Source: Agrobacterium tumefaciens (GTDB lineage: Bacteria; Pseudomonadota; Alphaproteobacteria; Rhizobiales; Rhizobiaceae). From it: a stretch of 64,000 nt of DNA. Positions 17,740-25,580 of this stretch are shown one piece after another. The stretch covers positions 496,001 through 560,000 of the forward strand of contig JAGIAH010000002.1 in NCBI GenBank assembly GCA_017744915.1. The letters are read 5' to 3'. Numbering within the stretch: position 1 is the stretch's first letter; each line of letters begins with the position of its first letter. The notes beneath the pieces were generated by a model, which ran no database searches, had not been told where the DNA came from, and saw only the letters and a program-made list of their open reading frames with translations. A program made the translations under genes and the position numbers.

Positions 17740-17759
17740 CGGGGTGGCGAACCACCCCG
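17740..17759 (-). terminator. Intercistronic hairpin between tssC41 and tssC40
   Basis: A perfect 8-bp stem CGGGGTGG/CCACCCCG with a TTCG loop in minus-strand RNA starts 8 nt after the tssC41 stop. There is no T-run, so it is more likely an mRNA 3'-end stabiliser or partial attenuator that sets tssBC41 expression above that of the downstream genes. Confidence 0.5.
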
Positions 17760-17767
17760 ATCCGTGC

Positions 17768-19249
17768 TCAGTTCTTGGACGGAATACGGGCGACCATGCG
17801 CAGCGAGGTCGTCAGTTCTTCCATCTGCAACCAGGGCCGCATCCATGCGACCGCATTATAGGCGCCGGGTTTGCCCGGCACTTCCTGCACGGTCACCTTG
17901 GCATCGCGCAGCGGATATTTCGCTCGGCTTTCTTCGCCCGCTTCGTCATTGGCGTTGACGTAGTTGGCGATCCAGCGGTTGAGCCAGACTTCGCAGTCTG
18001 ACGCTTCCATGAAGGAGCCGATCTTGTCGCGGCCCATGACCTTGAGATAATGCGCGAAACGCGAAGTCGCCATGATGTAGGGCAGGCGGGCCGAAACGGC
18101 GGCGTTGGCTGTTGCTTCCGGCTTGTCGTAAAGCTTCGGCTTGTGCGCGGTCTGGGCACCGAAGAACACAGCGTAATCGGTATTCTTGTAGTGGCAGAGC
18201 GGCAGGAAACCGAGCTTGCCGAGTTCTGCGTCGCGGCGGTCGGTAATGCCGACTTCGGTCGGGCATTTCAGGTCGAGATCGCCGTCATCGCTGGAGAAGA
18301 CGTGCATGGGCAGGTTTTCCACCCGGCCGCCATTTTCCGCGCCACGGATCGCCGTGCACCAGCCGCTTTTTGCAAAAGCGTCGGTCAGCTTGGTGCCCAT
18401 GACGTAAGCGGCGTTCATCCAGCAATATTCATCATGCTGCAGGTCGCCATTCACCGCGCCCCTGGTTTCGTCATAGGCGAAATCATCGATGGGGTTGGTC
18501 TTCGGGCCATAGGGCATGCGGGCCAGAACACGCGGCAAGGCGAGCGTGACAAAACGGGAATCGTCGCTTTCACGGAAGCTGCGCCACTTGGCATATTCCA
18601 CCGTGTCGAAAATCTTCTCCAGATCACGCGGACGGGCGAGATCGCGATAATCCTCGAAACCGAACATGTGCGGGCTGGCAGCGGAGATGAACGGTGCGAA
18701 AGCGGCCGCCGCAATCGACGAGACACCCTGAAGCAGCTGCACGTCATCGAAGGAATTATCGAACTCGTAGTCGCCGATGATGGCGCCGAGCGGCTCGCCG
18801 CCGGGGGTGCCGAATTCGTCTTCGTAGATCGCCTTGAAGAGGCGGGACTGGTCGAATTCGACGGCTTTTTCCAGATCGCGCGCCAGTTCCCGCTTGCCGG
18901 CATTCATGACGCGGATCTTGAGGTTCACGCTCGTCTCGGAGTTCTTGACGAGATAGTTCAGCCCGCGCCAGGTGCCTTCCAGCTTGGCGAATTCCGGCGC
19001 CTGCATGATGGCGGCGAGCTGCTCGGAAATCGTCCGGTCGAGCTCCGCAATCGCGTGGTTGAGGGTGACGGTGAGGTTGCGGTCATATTTGACCGTTCCC
19101 TTCAGGGCCTGGTCGGTCAGCGTGCGCAGAAGATTCTGCGCGCGGTCCGGTTCGGTCTGGCGGGTTGCGGAAACCACCTTGGACAGCAGTCCCTGATCTT
19201 CGGCGGTCGTTGCCTGTGCTTCGCTTTTCAGCAGGCTTTCAGCGCTCAT
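17768..19249 (-). CDS. tssC41: T6SS sheath large subunit TssC41
   Basis: 493 residues, the full-length TssC/VipB sheath protein. Conserved blocks: LEGTWRGLNYLVKNSETS, LFKAIYEDEFGTPGGEPLGAIIGDYEF, FFISAASPHMFGFEDY-like, RFAHYLKVMGRDKIGSFMEASDCEVWLNRWIANYV, and the C-terminal AVAWMRPWLQMEELTTSLRMVARIP. With TssB it forms the contractile sheath whose contraction drives the Hcp tube. It lies 93 bp after tssB; a self-complementary GCCCCGCGGGGC in that gap could form a small hairpin. Start at ATG 19249. Confidence 0.97.
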   Translation of the reverse strand: MSAESLLKSEAQATTAEDQGLLSKVVSATRQTEPDRAQNLLRTLTDQALKGTVKYDRNLTVTLNHAIAELDRTISEQLAAIMQAPEFAKLEGTWRGLNYLVKNSETSVNLKIRVMNAGKRELARDLEKAVEFDQSRLFKAIYEDEFGTPGGEPLGAIIGDYEFDNSFDDVQLLQGVSSIAAAAFAPFISAASPHMFGFEDYRDLARPRDLEKIFDTVEYAKWRSFRESDDSRFVTLALPRVLARMPYGPKTNPIDDFAYDETRGAVNGDLQHDEYCWMNAAYVMGTKLTDAFAKSGWCTAIRGAENGGRVENLPMHVFSSDDGDLDLKCPTEVGITDRRDAELGKLGFLPLCHYKNTDYAVFFGAQTAHKPKLYDKPEATANAAVSARLPYIMATSRFAHYLKVMGRDKIGSFMEASDCEVWLNRWIANYVNANDEAGEESRAKYPLRDAKVTVQEVPGKPGAYNAVAWMRPWLQMEELTTSLRMVARIPSKN

Positions 19250-19342
19250 GTTTCAGTCCTTCCACATGCGGCTTTGAAAATGCCGCTTGAACAGTTGAAG
19301 CCCCGCGGGGCCGTTCGGGGAGGTTGTCCTCCGCACAGGCGA

Positions 19343-19852
19343 TTATTCGCTCGCGCCGTTCTTTTCCTTCAGTTCGGAAACCAGCGTTGCGAGGTCGGTC
19401 TTGTTCTGCAGAATATCTTCGAGCATCCGCTCCAGATCTTCCGAACGGTCGGCCTTGGAAAGCAGGTCACGCAGCTCGTTGCGGGCATCCAGAAGCGCCT
19501 TGAGTGCCGGAACCTGCTGCACGACGGCGCCGGGTTCGAAATCGTCCATGCTTTCGAACTTGAGGTTGACCTGCATGTCCGTGCCGTCTTTCTGCAGCGT
19601 GTTGGCAACGGAAATGGTGAGGCCCGGCGTCATGCGGCGCATGACTTCGTCGAAATTGTCGCGGTCGATCTGAACGAATTTGCGCTCGCCGAACGGCTTC
19701 AGCGGCTGGGTGGGATTGCCGGAGAAATCACCGAGCACGCCGACCACGAAAGGCAGTTCCTTGACCACCATCGCGCCTTCGGTCTCGACTTCATATTTGA
19801 TGTGAACGCGGGGTTTGCGAACCCGCTCCAGCTTTTCATGTACACTTGCCAT
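19343..19852 (-). CDS. tssB: T6SS sheath small subunit TssB
   Basis: 169 residues, TssB/VipA family. It opens [26 protein letters not shown] and contains the conserved [13 protein letters not shown] and [16 protein letters not shown] segments. The start is the ATG at 19852, preceded by AAGGAGG; a frame extending to 19879 lacks a ribosome site. The C-terminal heptad-like helix ([22 protein letters not shown]) is the part that usually packs with TssC. It follows tssA after 65 bp. Confidence 0.97.
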   Translation of the reverse strand: MASVHEKLERVRKPRVHIKYEVETEGAMVVKELPFVVGVLGDFSGNPTQPLKPFGERKFVQIDRDNFDEVMRRMTPGLTISVANTLQKDGTDMQVNLKFESMDDFEPGAVVQQVPALKALLDARNELRDLLSKADRSEDLERMLEDILQNKTDLATLVSELKEKNGASE

Positions 19853-19917
19853 TTCAACCTCCTTGATGCCCCTTGGCATAGATGACTGTTACGGGGCGTC
19901 GTCCCGCCCCGAATTGG

Positions 19918-20973
19918 TTATTTCCCGTTGTTGTCTCCACCGGGTTTGATGCCGGCGGCCGTTAGAACGGCGTTGCGGGCCTGCGCTTCGGGCAGAAGCT
20001 CCGCCAGCAGTTCCGAAAAATCCATGCGCCCCCTGCGAACCAGCGTTTCGATGGAGAGCGAGATCGGTGAATGCGGTTCGGTCCGGCGAAAGTAACGCGC
20101 AACCGAAAGAAGAGTTTCAAATGCTTCATCGCGCGAAGATATGCCTTCCGGGGAGGCCGCAGGTGTCCGAACGGCCGGCTGCCCGCTTTCATCGGCGCCC
20201 GCAACGATGGCCGGTGCCTGCTCGACCGGTGCCGGCTCCTGGTCGCGCCCGCCCAGCGTGCGAATTGCCGCGGCCGCTTCGATAAGCGTGTTGCGGATAT
20301 TGGAACTCGGGGGGGCGGCCTGGCCGCAACGTTCGGAAAGAACGGCCGTGATGGCGTCAAACGAGGAGAGGCAGGCATTCACCGCCGCCAGATGGGAAGA
20401 CATGGCGGCGACACCGGCCTCGGACGCTATCCGGTACAGTTCTTCGCGGCGTTTGCTCTCGTTCGGACGCTGCGCCAGCTGGAAATCCCAGAGACTGTGT
20501 TCTCCGAATTTCCCACCGGGGATCAATGACGCCAGCCGGAGCGGCTGAACAAGTGTTCCCTCGCTGCCAATGCCATTCAATCCCGCAAAAGGTGCAAATT
20601 TTTCCTCGTCATTATCATCGCTGATCGAGCGCAATGAGTCCCAATGGTTGTAAAAAAGATCGCCACAAAGCTCGTAGATTTCGCGCAGTCCATGGAAGCC
20701 ACGCAGTCGCAGGCTTGCTTCAGCGAGCCATGCCAATATTTCAACATCTTTGCTTTCGGAATATATAATATGCAATCCAAGATTGCTGACACTGTCCCAG
20801 CTACTGGAGATCTTCAGGTTATCCTGAGGGGATGCAGCCCGCTCTTCTGCTCGTGCCTGGTTTCTTTCGTCCTTAATTCTATAGTATATTTCACGCGTTC
20901 TTGAATCGTTGCGGATATTATCTCCGCAATTCCCCAAAAACTCTATATCTCTTTTAACATGCTGCGTATCCAA
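19918..20973 (-). CDS. tssA: T6SS assembly protein TssA
   Basis: 351 residues. An ImpA_N domain covers about residues 10-135 (NIRNDSRTREIYYRIKDERNQARAEERA...), and a short C-terminal helical segment (RDEAFETLLSVARYFRRTEPHSPISLSIETLVRRG) matches the conserved TssA tail. TssA starts sheath polymerisation from the baseplate. This is the first gene of the minus-strand operon. The only workable start is a TTG at 20973 with a weak ribosome site; the gene may be poorly translated. The first third of the gene is clearly AT-richer than the rest, continuing into the divergent promoter region. Confidence 0.9.
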   Translation of the reverse strand: MDTQHVKRDIEFLGNCGDNIRNDSRTREIYYRIKDERNQARAEERAASPQDNLKISSSWDSVSNLGLHIIYSESKDVEILAWLAEASLRLRGFHGLREIYELCGDLFYNHWDSLRSISDDNDEEKFAPFAGLNGIGSEGTLVQPLRLASLIPGGKFGEHSLWDFQLAQRPNESKRREELYRIASEAGVAAMSSHLAAVNACLSSFDAITAVLSERCGQAAPPSSNIRNTLIEAAAAIRTLGGRDQEPAPVEQAPAIVAGADESGQPAVRTPAASPEGISSRDEAFETLLSVARYFRRTEPHSPISLSIETLVRRGRMDFSELLAELLPEAQARNAVLTAAGIKPGGDNNGK

Positions 20974-21193
20974 GAGTAGTCTATCCCCAGAAAATAGTAA
21001 TGGATTTTTTGTAGTTACTTCCCTTACGTGAGGCTATTGATCAGACAGACTTATTCAAAATGTGTCTAAATTGTGGCGTCTACTGCTTAATCTAACCCGA
21101 TAAAAAATAAACTTCGGGGTGGACAACCCGGTTTCATCATCATAGTTATTCCACGTCACGTTGTGGAATGAACCGGGGCAGGAGGCTCATTGC
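20974..21193. promoter_or_regulatory. Divergent promoter region between the imp (tssA) and hcp (clpV) operons
   Basis: This 220-bp gap is AT-rich over about 20940-21120 and must hold the start sites of both T6SS operons. I could not place convincing -35/-10 boxes. In C58 the ExoR-ChvG/ChvI acid-response system is reported to control T6SS expression; a ChvI site here is expected but I do not see one I would defend. The clpV side ends in the folded leader described separately. Confidence 0.7.
21127..21177 (+). promoter_or_regulatory. Nested stem-loop in the clpV 5' leader
   Basis: An outer stem CCCGGTT (21127-21133) with AACCGGG (21171-21177) encloses an inner stem ATTCCAC (21148-21154) with GTGGAAT (21163-21169), both perfect 7 bp. 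The structure ends 3 nt before the clpV ribosome site GGAGG (21181-21185). It could control ribosome access, or the inner dyad could be a protein site on DNA. Confidence 0.45.
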
Positions 21194-23857
21194 ATGTCGC
21201 ATATTGATCTCAATCGCCTCGTTGGAGCGCTTGAGCCAGACCTTCGCGTCACCCTTGAGGCTGCGGCTTCCGTTGCGGTGCGTATGGGGCACAGGTACGT
21301 TGATATCCCGCATTGGCTGCTGGCGGTTGTAGATGCCGGTATCTATGTGGAAACATTCGACGAATTAAAAATTCCACTTCCGGTATTGAAGGCTGAAATC
21401 GGCCGCAGTCTGGAGGAGGCCATTATCGGCGACGGCGAGGCCTTGTCGCTCTCCCAGAACATCCTGACGGCAGCCCGGGAGGCATGGGTTCTTGCTTCGC
21501 TGGAAGCCGGGCGCGACCGCGTGACGCTTTGCGATCTCCTGTTGGCACTGGATGAGGAAACCTCACTTCGCTCCTTCGTCCGCTCGGCATTTCCGTCGCT
21601 CAAAGCGATGGATCGTGCGGCGCTTGAGCGTCTTCGCAGCTCGGCCGAGAACGGCGCAAACGCGGATGTTCCTACCGCGCCGGCAAGTGCAGGACAGGCC
21701 GCCGGCCAGAACGACTTTCTGCGCCTCTACACCCAGGACATGACCGCCGATGCCCGCAACGGCAAGGTCGATCCGGTGATTGGCCGCGACGATGAACTGC
21801 GCCAGCTCGTTGATATTCTTACGCGCCGCCGCCAGAACAATCCCATTCTGGTGGGCGAGGCCGGCGTTGGCAAAACGGCGGTGGCCGAGGCGCTGGCGCT
21901 GGAGATCGCCTCCGGCAACGTTCCGGAAAAATTGCGCAATGTCCGCCTGCTGAACCTCGATATTTCGCTGCTTCAGGCCGGTGCCGGCGTGAAGGGCGAG
22001 TTCGAGCGGCGCCTGCACGGCGTGATCGATGCGGTCAAGCGTTCGGCCGAACCGGTCATCCTGTTCATCGATGAGGCTCATGGCCTTGTTGGCGCGGGTG
22101 GGGCCGCGGGCCAGGGCGATGCGGCGAATATTCTTAAACCCGCACTCGCAAGAGGCGAAGTGCGCACCGTCGCGGCAACGACGTGGAGCGAATACAAGAA
22201 ATATTTCGAGAAGGATGCGGCGCTGACGCGTCGTTTCCAGCCCGTGCATGTGCGCGAGCCGGACGAGGCGACCGCGATACGGATGCTGCGTGGGGTGGCG
22301 GATACCTTCGTCAGCCATCACAACGTCACCGTTCGAGACGAGGCAATCGTGGCTGCCGTGCAATTGTCTGCGCGCTACATGCCGGCGCGGCAATTGCCGG
22401 ACAAGGCTGTTAGCCTGCTCGATACGGCCGCCGCGGCCGTTTCGTTGGCGCGCCAGACCCTGCCGGAGCGGTTGCGTGCCATGGAAAGCGAGCGGCGCCT
22501 TCTGTCGGACGAGTTGAACTGGCTACTGCGTGAACCGCAGGATGAGGACATGCAAAACCGCATCCAGTCGATACGCGACGAGCTTGAACGGCTCGAGGGC
22601 GGGATCGATGATCTGCGCAGCCGCTACGAGGCGGAAATGGCTGAACTGGCGGCGCTCAGTGAAGAGCAGCCGGCCGAAACCGGCGTATCGAATGTTTCGC
22701 GCCTGCGTCCTGCCACCGAGGCGCAGCCCGCAAATGCCGAAAGGCTTGTACCGACCGTGGTTGATCGGGAAGCGATTGCCGCCGTCGTCTCGCGATGGAC
22801 CGGGATTCCGCTCGGCAAACTTCTGGCCGACCAGATCGAAAGCGCCCGCACGCTGGATCAGCGCATGCGGCAGCGGGTGGTGGGGCAGGATGCCGCGATT
22901 ACCCGGATTGCCGATGCCATGCGCACCGCCCGGGCCGGATTGTCCGATCCACGCCGCCCGCCGGCCGTGTTCTTCCTTGTCGGCATGTCCGGAACGGGCA
23001 AGACCGAAACGGCGCTGTCGCTGGCCGATCTGCTTTACGGCGGCAACAGCCACCTGACGACGATCAACATGTCGGAGTTCAAGGAGGAGCACAAGGTTTC
23101 GCTGCTTCTCGGCTCACCGCCCGGTTATGTCGGTTTCGGCGAGGGCGGGGTGCTGACGGAAGCGGTGCGCCGCCGGCCGTTCGGCGTTCTCCTTCTCGAT
23201 GAGATCGACAAGGCCCACCCCGGCGTCCAGGATATTTTCTATCAGGTGTTCGACAAGGGCGTGCTTCGCGATGGCGAAGGCCGCGACGTCGATTTCAAGA
23301 ACACCACGATCTTCATGACGGCCAATACCGGTTCGGAACTGCTGTCGGCGCTGTCCGCCGATTCCGATACGATGCCGGAAGGCGAGGCGCTGGAAGCGCT
23401 TCTGATGCCGGAGCTCTCCAAACAGTTCAAGCCCGCATTTCTCGGGCGCACGATCATCCTGCCCTTCATGCCGCTCGGCACGGAGGAACTTGCAAGGATC
23501 GTGGACATGCAGATTGGCAAGATCAGGGAACGTGTGCTCGCAACATACGGCACCGACCTGACCCTGTCCGATGCGGCGCGCGATGCCCTGGTGGCGCGCG
23601 CCGGTGCAAGTGAAATCGGCGCACGCGCCATCGAGATCATGATCGGCAAGGATCTCCTGCCGCCTCTTTCCAGCTTTTTCCTTGAGAAGGTCATCGCGGG
23701 AGAACGTGTGGGGAAGATCATTGTCGATTTTGGTGAAAACGGGTTCGGCATTCGTGCCGAAGCGGTTGGGGAAGCAGATGAATTCGCCGTAACCGAAGAG
23801 GTTGGGGTGGATAAAGTTGCCGCGTCGGATGGGGCTACCCGACGCATGCGGCATTGA
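21194..23857 (+). CDS. clpV: T6SS AAA+ ATPase ClpV (TssH)
   Basis: 887 residues. A Clp N-domain (about 1-150) is followed by two AAA+ modules with Walker A motifs GEAGVGKT (221-228) and GMSGTGKT (about 597-604), the Walker B motifs FIDEAH and LLLDEIDK, and a short middle coiled coil (about 430-510). ClpV unfolds contracted TssBC sheaths for reuse. The start is the ATG at 21194 with GGAGG 8 nt upstream; a frame from 21161 would run through the leader hairpin. It is the first gene of the plus-strand hcp operon, 57 bp before hcp. Confidence 0.97.
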   Translation: MSHIDLNRLVGALEPDLRVTLEAAASVAVRMGHRYVDIPHWLLAVVDAGIYVETFDELKIPLPVLKAEIGRSLEEAIIGDGEALSLSQNILTAAREAWVLASLEAGRDRVTLCDLLLALDEETSLRSFVRSAFPSLKAMDRAALERLRSSAENGANADVPTAPASAGQAAGQNDFLRLYTQDMTADARNGKVDPVIGRDDELRQLVDILTRRRQNNPILVGEAGVGKTAVAEALALEIASGNVPEKLRNVRLLNLDISLLQAGAGVKGEFERRLHGVIDAVKRSAEPVILFIDEAHGLVGAGGAAGQGDAANILKPALARGEVRTVAATTWSEYKKYFEKDAALTRRFQPVHVREPDEATAIRMLRGVADTFVSHHNVTVRDEAIVAAVQLSARYMPARQLPDKAVSLLDTAAAAVSLARQTLPERLRAMESERRLLSDELNWLLREPQDEDMQNRIQSIRDELERLEGGIDDLRSRYEAEMAELAALSEEQPAETGVSNVSRLRPATEAQPANAERLVPTVVDREAIAAVVSRWTGIPLGKLLADQIESARTLDQRMRQRVVGQDAAITRIADAMRTARAGLSDPRRPPAVFFLVGMSGTGKTETALSLADLLYGGNSHLTTINMSEFKEEHKVSLLLGSPPGYVGFGEGGVLTEAVRRRPFGVLLLDEIDKAHPGVQDIFYQVFDKGVLRDGEGRDVDFKNTTIFMTANTGSELLSALSADSDTMPEGEALEALLMPELSKQFKPAFLGRTIILPFMPLGTEELARIVDMQIGKIRERVLATYGTDLTLSDAARDALVARAGASEIGARAIEIMIGKDLLPPLSSFFLEKVIAGERVGKIIVDFGENGFGIRAEAVGEADEFAVTEEVGVDKVAASDGATRRMRH

Positions 23858-23914
23858 ACGAAGGGTAACTCGGCCTCGGAGCAAGAGGTCATTTCAGCTA
23901 CAGGAGCTTACAGC

Positions 23915-24391
23915 ATGCCAATTTATCTGCAGATTGACGGTATCCAGGGCGACGCCACGCATGAGGAGCACCGCAAGTGGATGGACATTGAAGCCATTCA
24001 CTGGAACGTGGCCCGCAACATGAACACCTCTGCTGGTTCTGCTGCAAACCGCGAAGCATCCGAACCGACCATCTCGGAAGTCATTCTGACGAAGGTCAGC
24101 GATTCTTCTTCCACGAAGCTTTTCCAGGAAGCCTGCGCCGGCCGCACTGGCAAGCTTGCAACGATCCATCTGGTGACGACCGGCAATCCGGGCAACACCT
24201 ATATCGAGTACCTGCTGACGAACACGCTTATCGCCAGCTACTCGGTGGATTCCAGCGGTGACCGTCCGGTGGAAACCATCAAGCTCAACTTCACGAAAAT
24301 GGAAGTGAAGTACACGCCGTTCGACGACAACAACTCGCCGCAGTCTCCGATGATCGCTTCCTACGATCTGGCGACGACCAAGGCCGCCTGA
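23915..24391 (+). CDS. hcp: T6SS inner tube protein Hcp (TssD)
   Basis: 158 residues, a standard Hcp: MPIYLQIDGIQGDATHEEH at the start, then KWMDIEAIHW, STKLFQEACAGRTG and IKLNFTKMEVKYTPFD. Hexameric rings stack into the secreted tube and also chaperone small effectors. GGAG lies 8 nt before the ATG. A strong hairpin follows the stop at once, so most transcripts probably end or are trimmed there, giving hcp higher output than the downstream immunity and effector genes. Confidence 0.98.
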   Translation: MPIYLQIDGIQGDATHEEHRKWMDIEAIHWNVARNMNTSAGSAANREASEPTISEVILTKVSDSSSTKLFQEACAGRTGKLATIHLVTTGNPGNTYIEYLLTNTLIASYSVDSSGDRPVETIKLNFTKMEVKYTPFDDNNSPQSPMIASYDLATTKAA

Positions 24392-24403
24392 TAGCGACGC
24401 GAC

Positions 24404-24428
24404 CCGGTGCCGGCATTGCCGGCACCGG
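24404..24428 (+). terminator. Hairpin after hcp, likely attenuator
   Basis: A perfect 11-bp GC-rich stem (24404-24414 with 24418-24428, 3-nt loop) begins 13 nt after the hcp stop and is followed by AACGTTTTCATT. The T-run is short, which suggests partial termination before tai4-tae4. Confidence 0.65.
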
Positions 24429-24499
24429 AACGTTTTCATTGCAGTTTTTGCAGCTCACATCGTGATGTTTCGCATCCACGCTGGGCGAGGCGGGTTATC

Positions 24500-24889
24500 A
24501 TGCGCTCCCTATATGCTTTCTTTGTCTCCGCGCCGTTTATTCTGGCTCTGTCCGGTTATTCACCGGCCGGTGCGGCGGAACGGACATGGATTTTTTCCGG
24601 TGCCGAACTCAAGCGGGCCATTGAGGGCAAGCTTGCGCCGGAAGTGACTGATCCGGAAATGCGGCGGCTGGTTTCCGTCGCGAAATCGAGCGCCTATATC
24701 GCCGGTGTGGCCGATCTGACAAGCGGATCGGACTGGTGCGGCGCAGGTGCCGTGGCGCCCCATGAACTCACCGACCGGATCTACACCTATCTCGGCGGTA
24801 TCCCTGCGGAAAAACTGGATGAACAGGCAGCCACTCTCGTGCGGGAGGCGCTCAAGGTCTCCTTTCCCTGTGAGCAGAAAAGTAACTAG
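24500..24889 (+). CDS. tai: T6SS amidase immunity protein Tai4
   Basis: 129 residues with a Sec signal peptide (hydrophobic core FFVSAPFILALSGY, cleavage near AGAA). The mature part is small, helical and Cys-containing (DWCGAG..., SFPCEQ), as in the Tai4/Rap1a family. It should sit in the periplasm and block the sister cell's Tae4 amidase. It lies directly before tae4 with stop and start adjacent, the usual immunity-effector order in this lineage. The start is the ATG at 24500; an earlier in-frame start at 24407 would fall in the hcp hairpin. Confidence 0.88.
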   Translation: MRSLYAFFVSAPFILALSGYSPAGAAERTWIFSGAELKRAIEGKLAPEVTDPEMRRLVSVAKSSAYIAGVADLTSGSDWCGAGAVAPHELTDRIYTYLGGIPAEKLDEQAATLVREALKVSFPCEQKSN

Positions 24890-24900
24890 TGGGACGAACC

Positions 24901-25401
24901 ATGCGCGTTAACTTTGACACTCTCTACAAGAATTATCCAAGCAGCGATCCGTCGCATCCGAACTATCTCAGCCAGCGTGATCTGTTCACTGAAATCGGCT
25001 GGGAGAGCTTCATCGGCAATCCGAACTATCACAATACCTGCGCGATCCGCGTCAGCATTGCCTTCGTGAAGTCGGGCATCAATATCGTGCCCGCCTCACA
25101 CCGCATCCAGAAGGGCTCCTATGCCGGAAAAGGTACGGAGGTGAACATGCGCCGCCTTGCCACCCTGATGAAGCGGACGAGCTATCTCGGTGAACCCGAG
25201 CCTTTCACGCCCGCGACAGCCCGCAACGGCATCGGCGCGCGCAACGGTGTGGTGGCGTTCAACAATATCCCGGGCTACACGGGTGGCGGTCATATCGATC
25301 TCGTGCGCGGCGGCTCGGAAGCCACCCAATGCGCGTCGGCCTGCTACTACAATTCGGAAACGATCTGGTTCTGGCCCCTGCAGGCCAGTCGTGGGTCCTG
25401 A
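24901..25401 (+). CDS. tae: T6SS peptidoglycan amidase effector Tae4
   Basis: 166 residues, Tae4 family (NlpC/P60-like). Catalytic Cys47 (YHNTCAIRVS) and His131 (GGGHIDLV) are both present, as is the pair Cys144/Cys148 that forms a disulphide in solved Tae4 proteins. It cuts the D-iGlu-mDAP bond in neighbours' cell walls and is delivered by the T6SS. There is no signal peptide, as expected for an injected toxin. I use the ATG at 24901; a GTG at 24889 overlapping the tai4 stop would add 4 residues. This looks intact and active. The following vgrG is only a scar. Confidence 0.92.
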   Translation: MRVNFDTLYKNYPSSDPSHPNYLSQRDLFTEIGWESFIGNPNYHNTCAIRVSIAFVKSGINIVPASHRIQKGSYAGKGTEVNMRRLATLMKRTSYLGEPEPFTPATARNGIGARNGVVAFNNIPGYTGGGHIDLVRGGSEATQCASACYYNSETIWFWPLQASRGS

Positions 25402-25409
25402 TTCAGGAG

Positions 25410-25580
25410 TGTTCCACGAACGACCGGCCGTCTTTTCCTGATTTCGTTCAGGCGAGCCGCGTTCTGAAAGCGTCTTCGCCTTCGGGCGAGGGCCAGCTTC
25501 TGCCGGAGCGCCTGACGGTGCGGGCCAAGACGGAAGCGGTCAACCCGAGGAACAATCTTAAAAAAGCCGACGAGATATAA
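25410..25580 (+). pseudogene. vgrG: Remnant of vgrG 5' end (truncated, internally deleted)
   Basis: Right after tae4, the frame of 25410-25580 reads STNDRPSFPDFVQASRVLKA, then SSPSGEGQLLPERLTV, which matches the opening of VgrG proteins (FVQADR.L...SPLGED.LLPERL). It then jumps to RAKTEAV and ends after an unrelated tail at TAA 25578-25580. A normal VgrG would continue for hundreds of residues. There is no ATG in front of the frame; the codon where it is expected is TGT. So only a 5' scar of about 45 codons survives. It overlaps the 3' end of the convergent GGDEF-EAL gene by 23 bp. The match is by recall, not alignment. Confidence 0.72.

Noticed and set aside
18050-19885. A 611-codon plus-strand frame opposite tssC41 and tssB
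   Set aside because: The minus-strand proteins are certain sheath subunits; the frame is a mirror of their codon usage.
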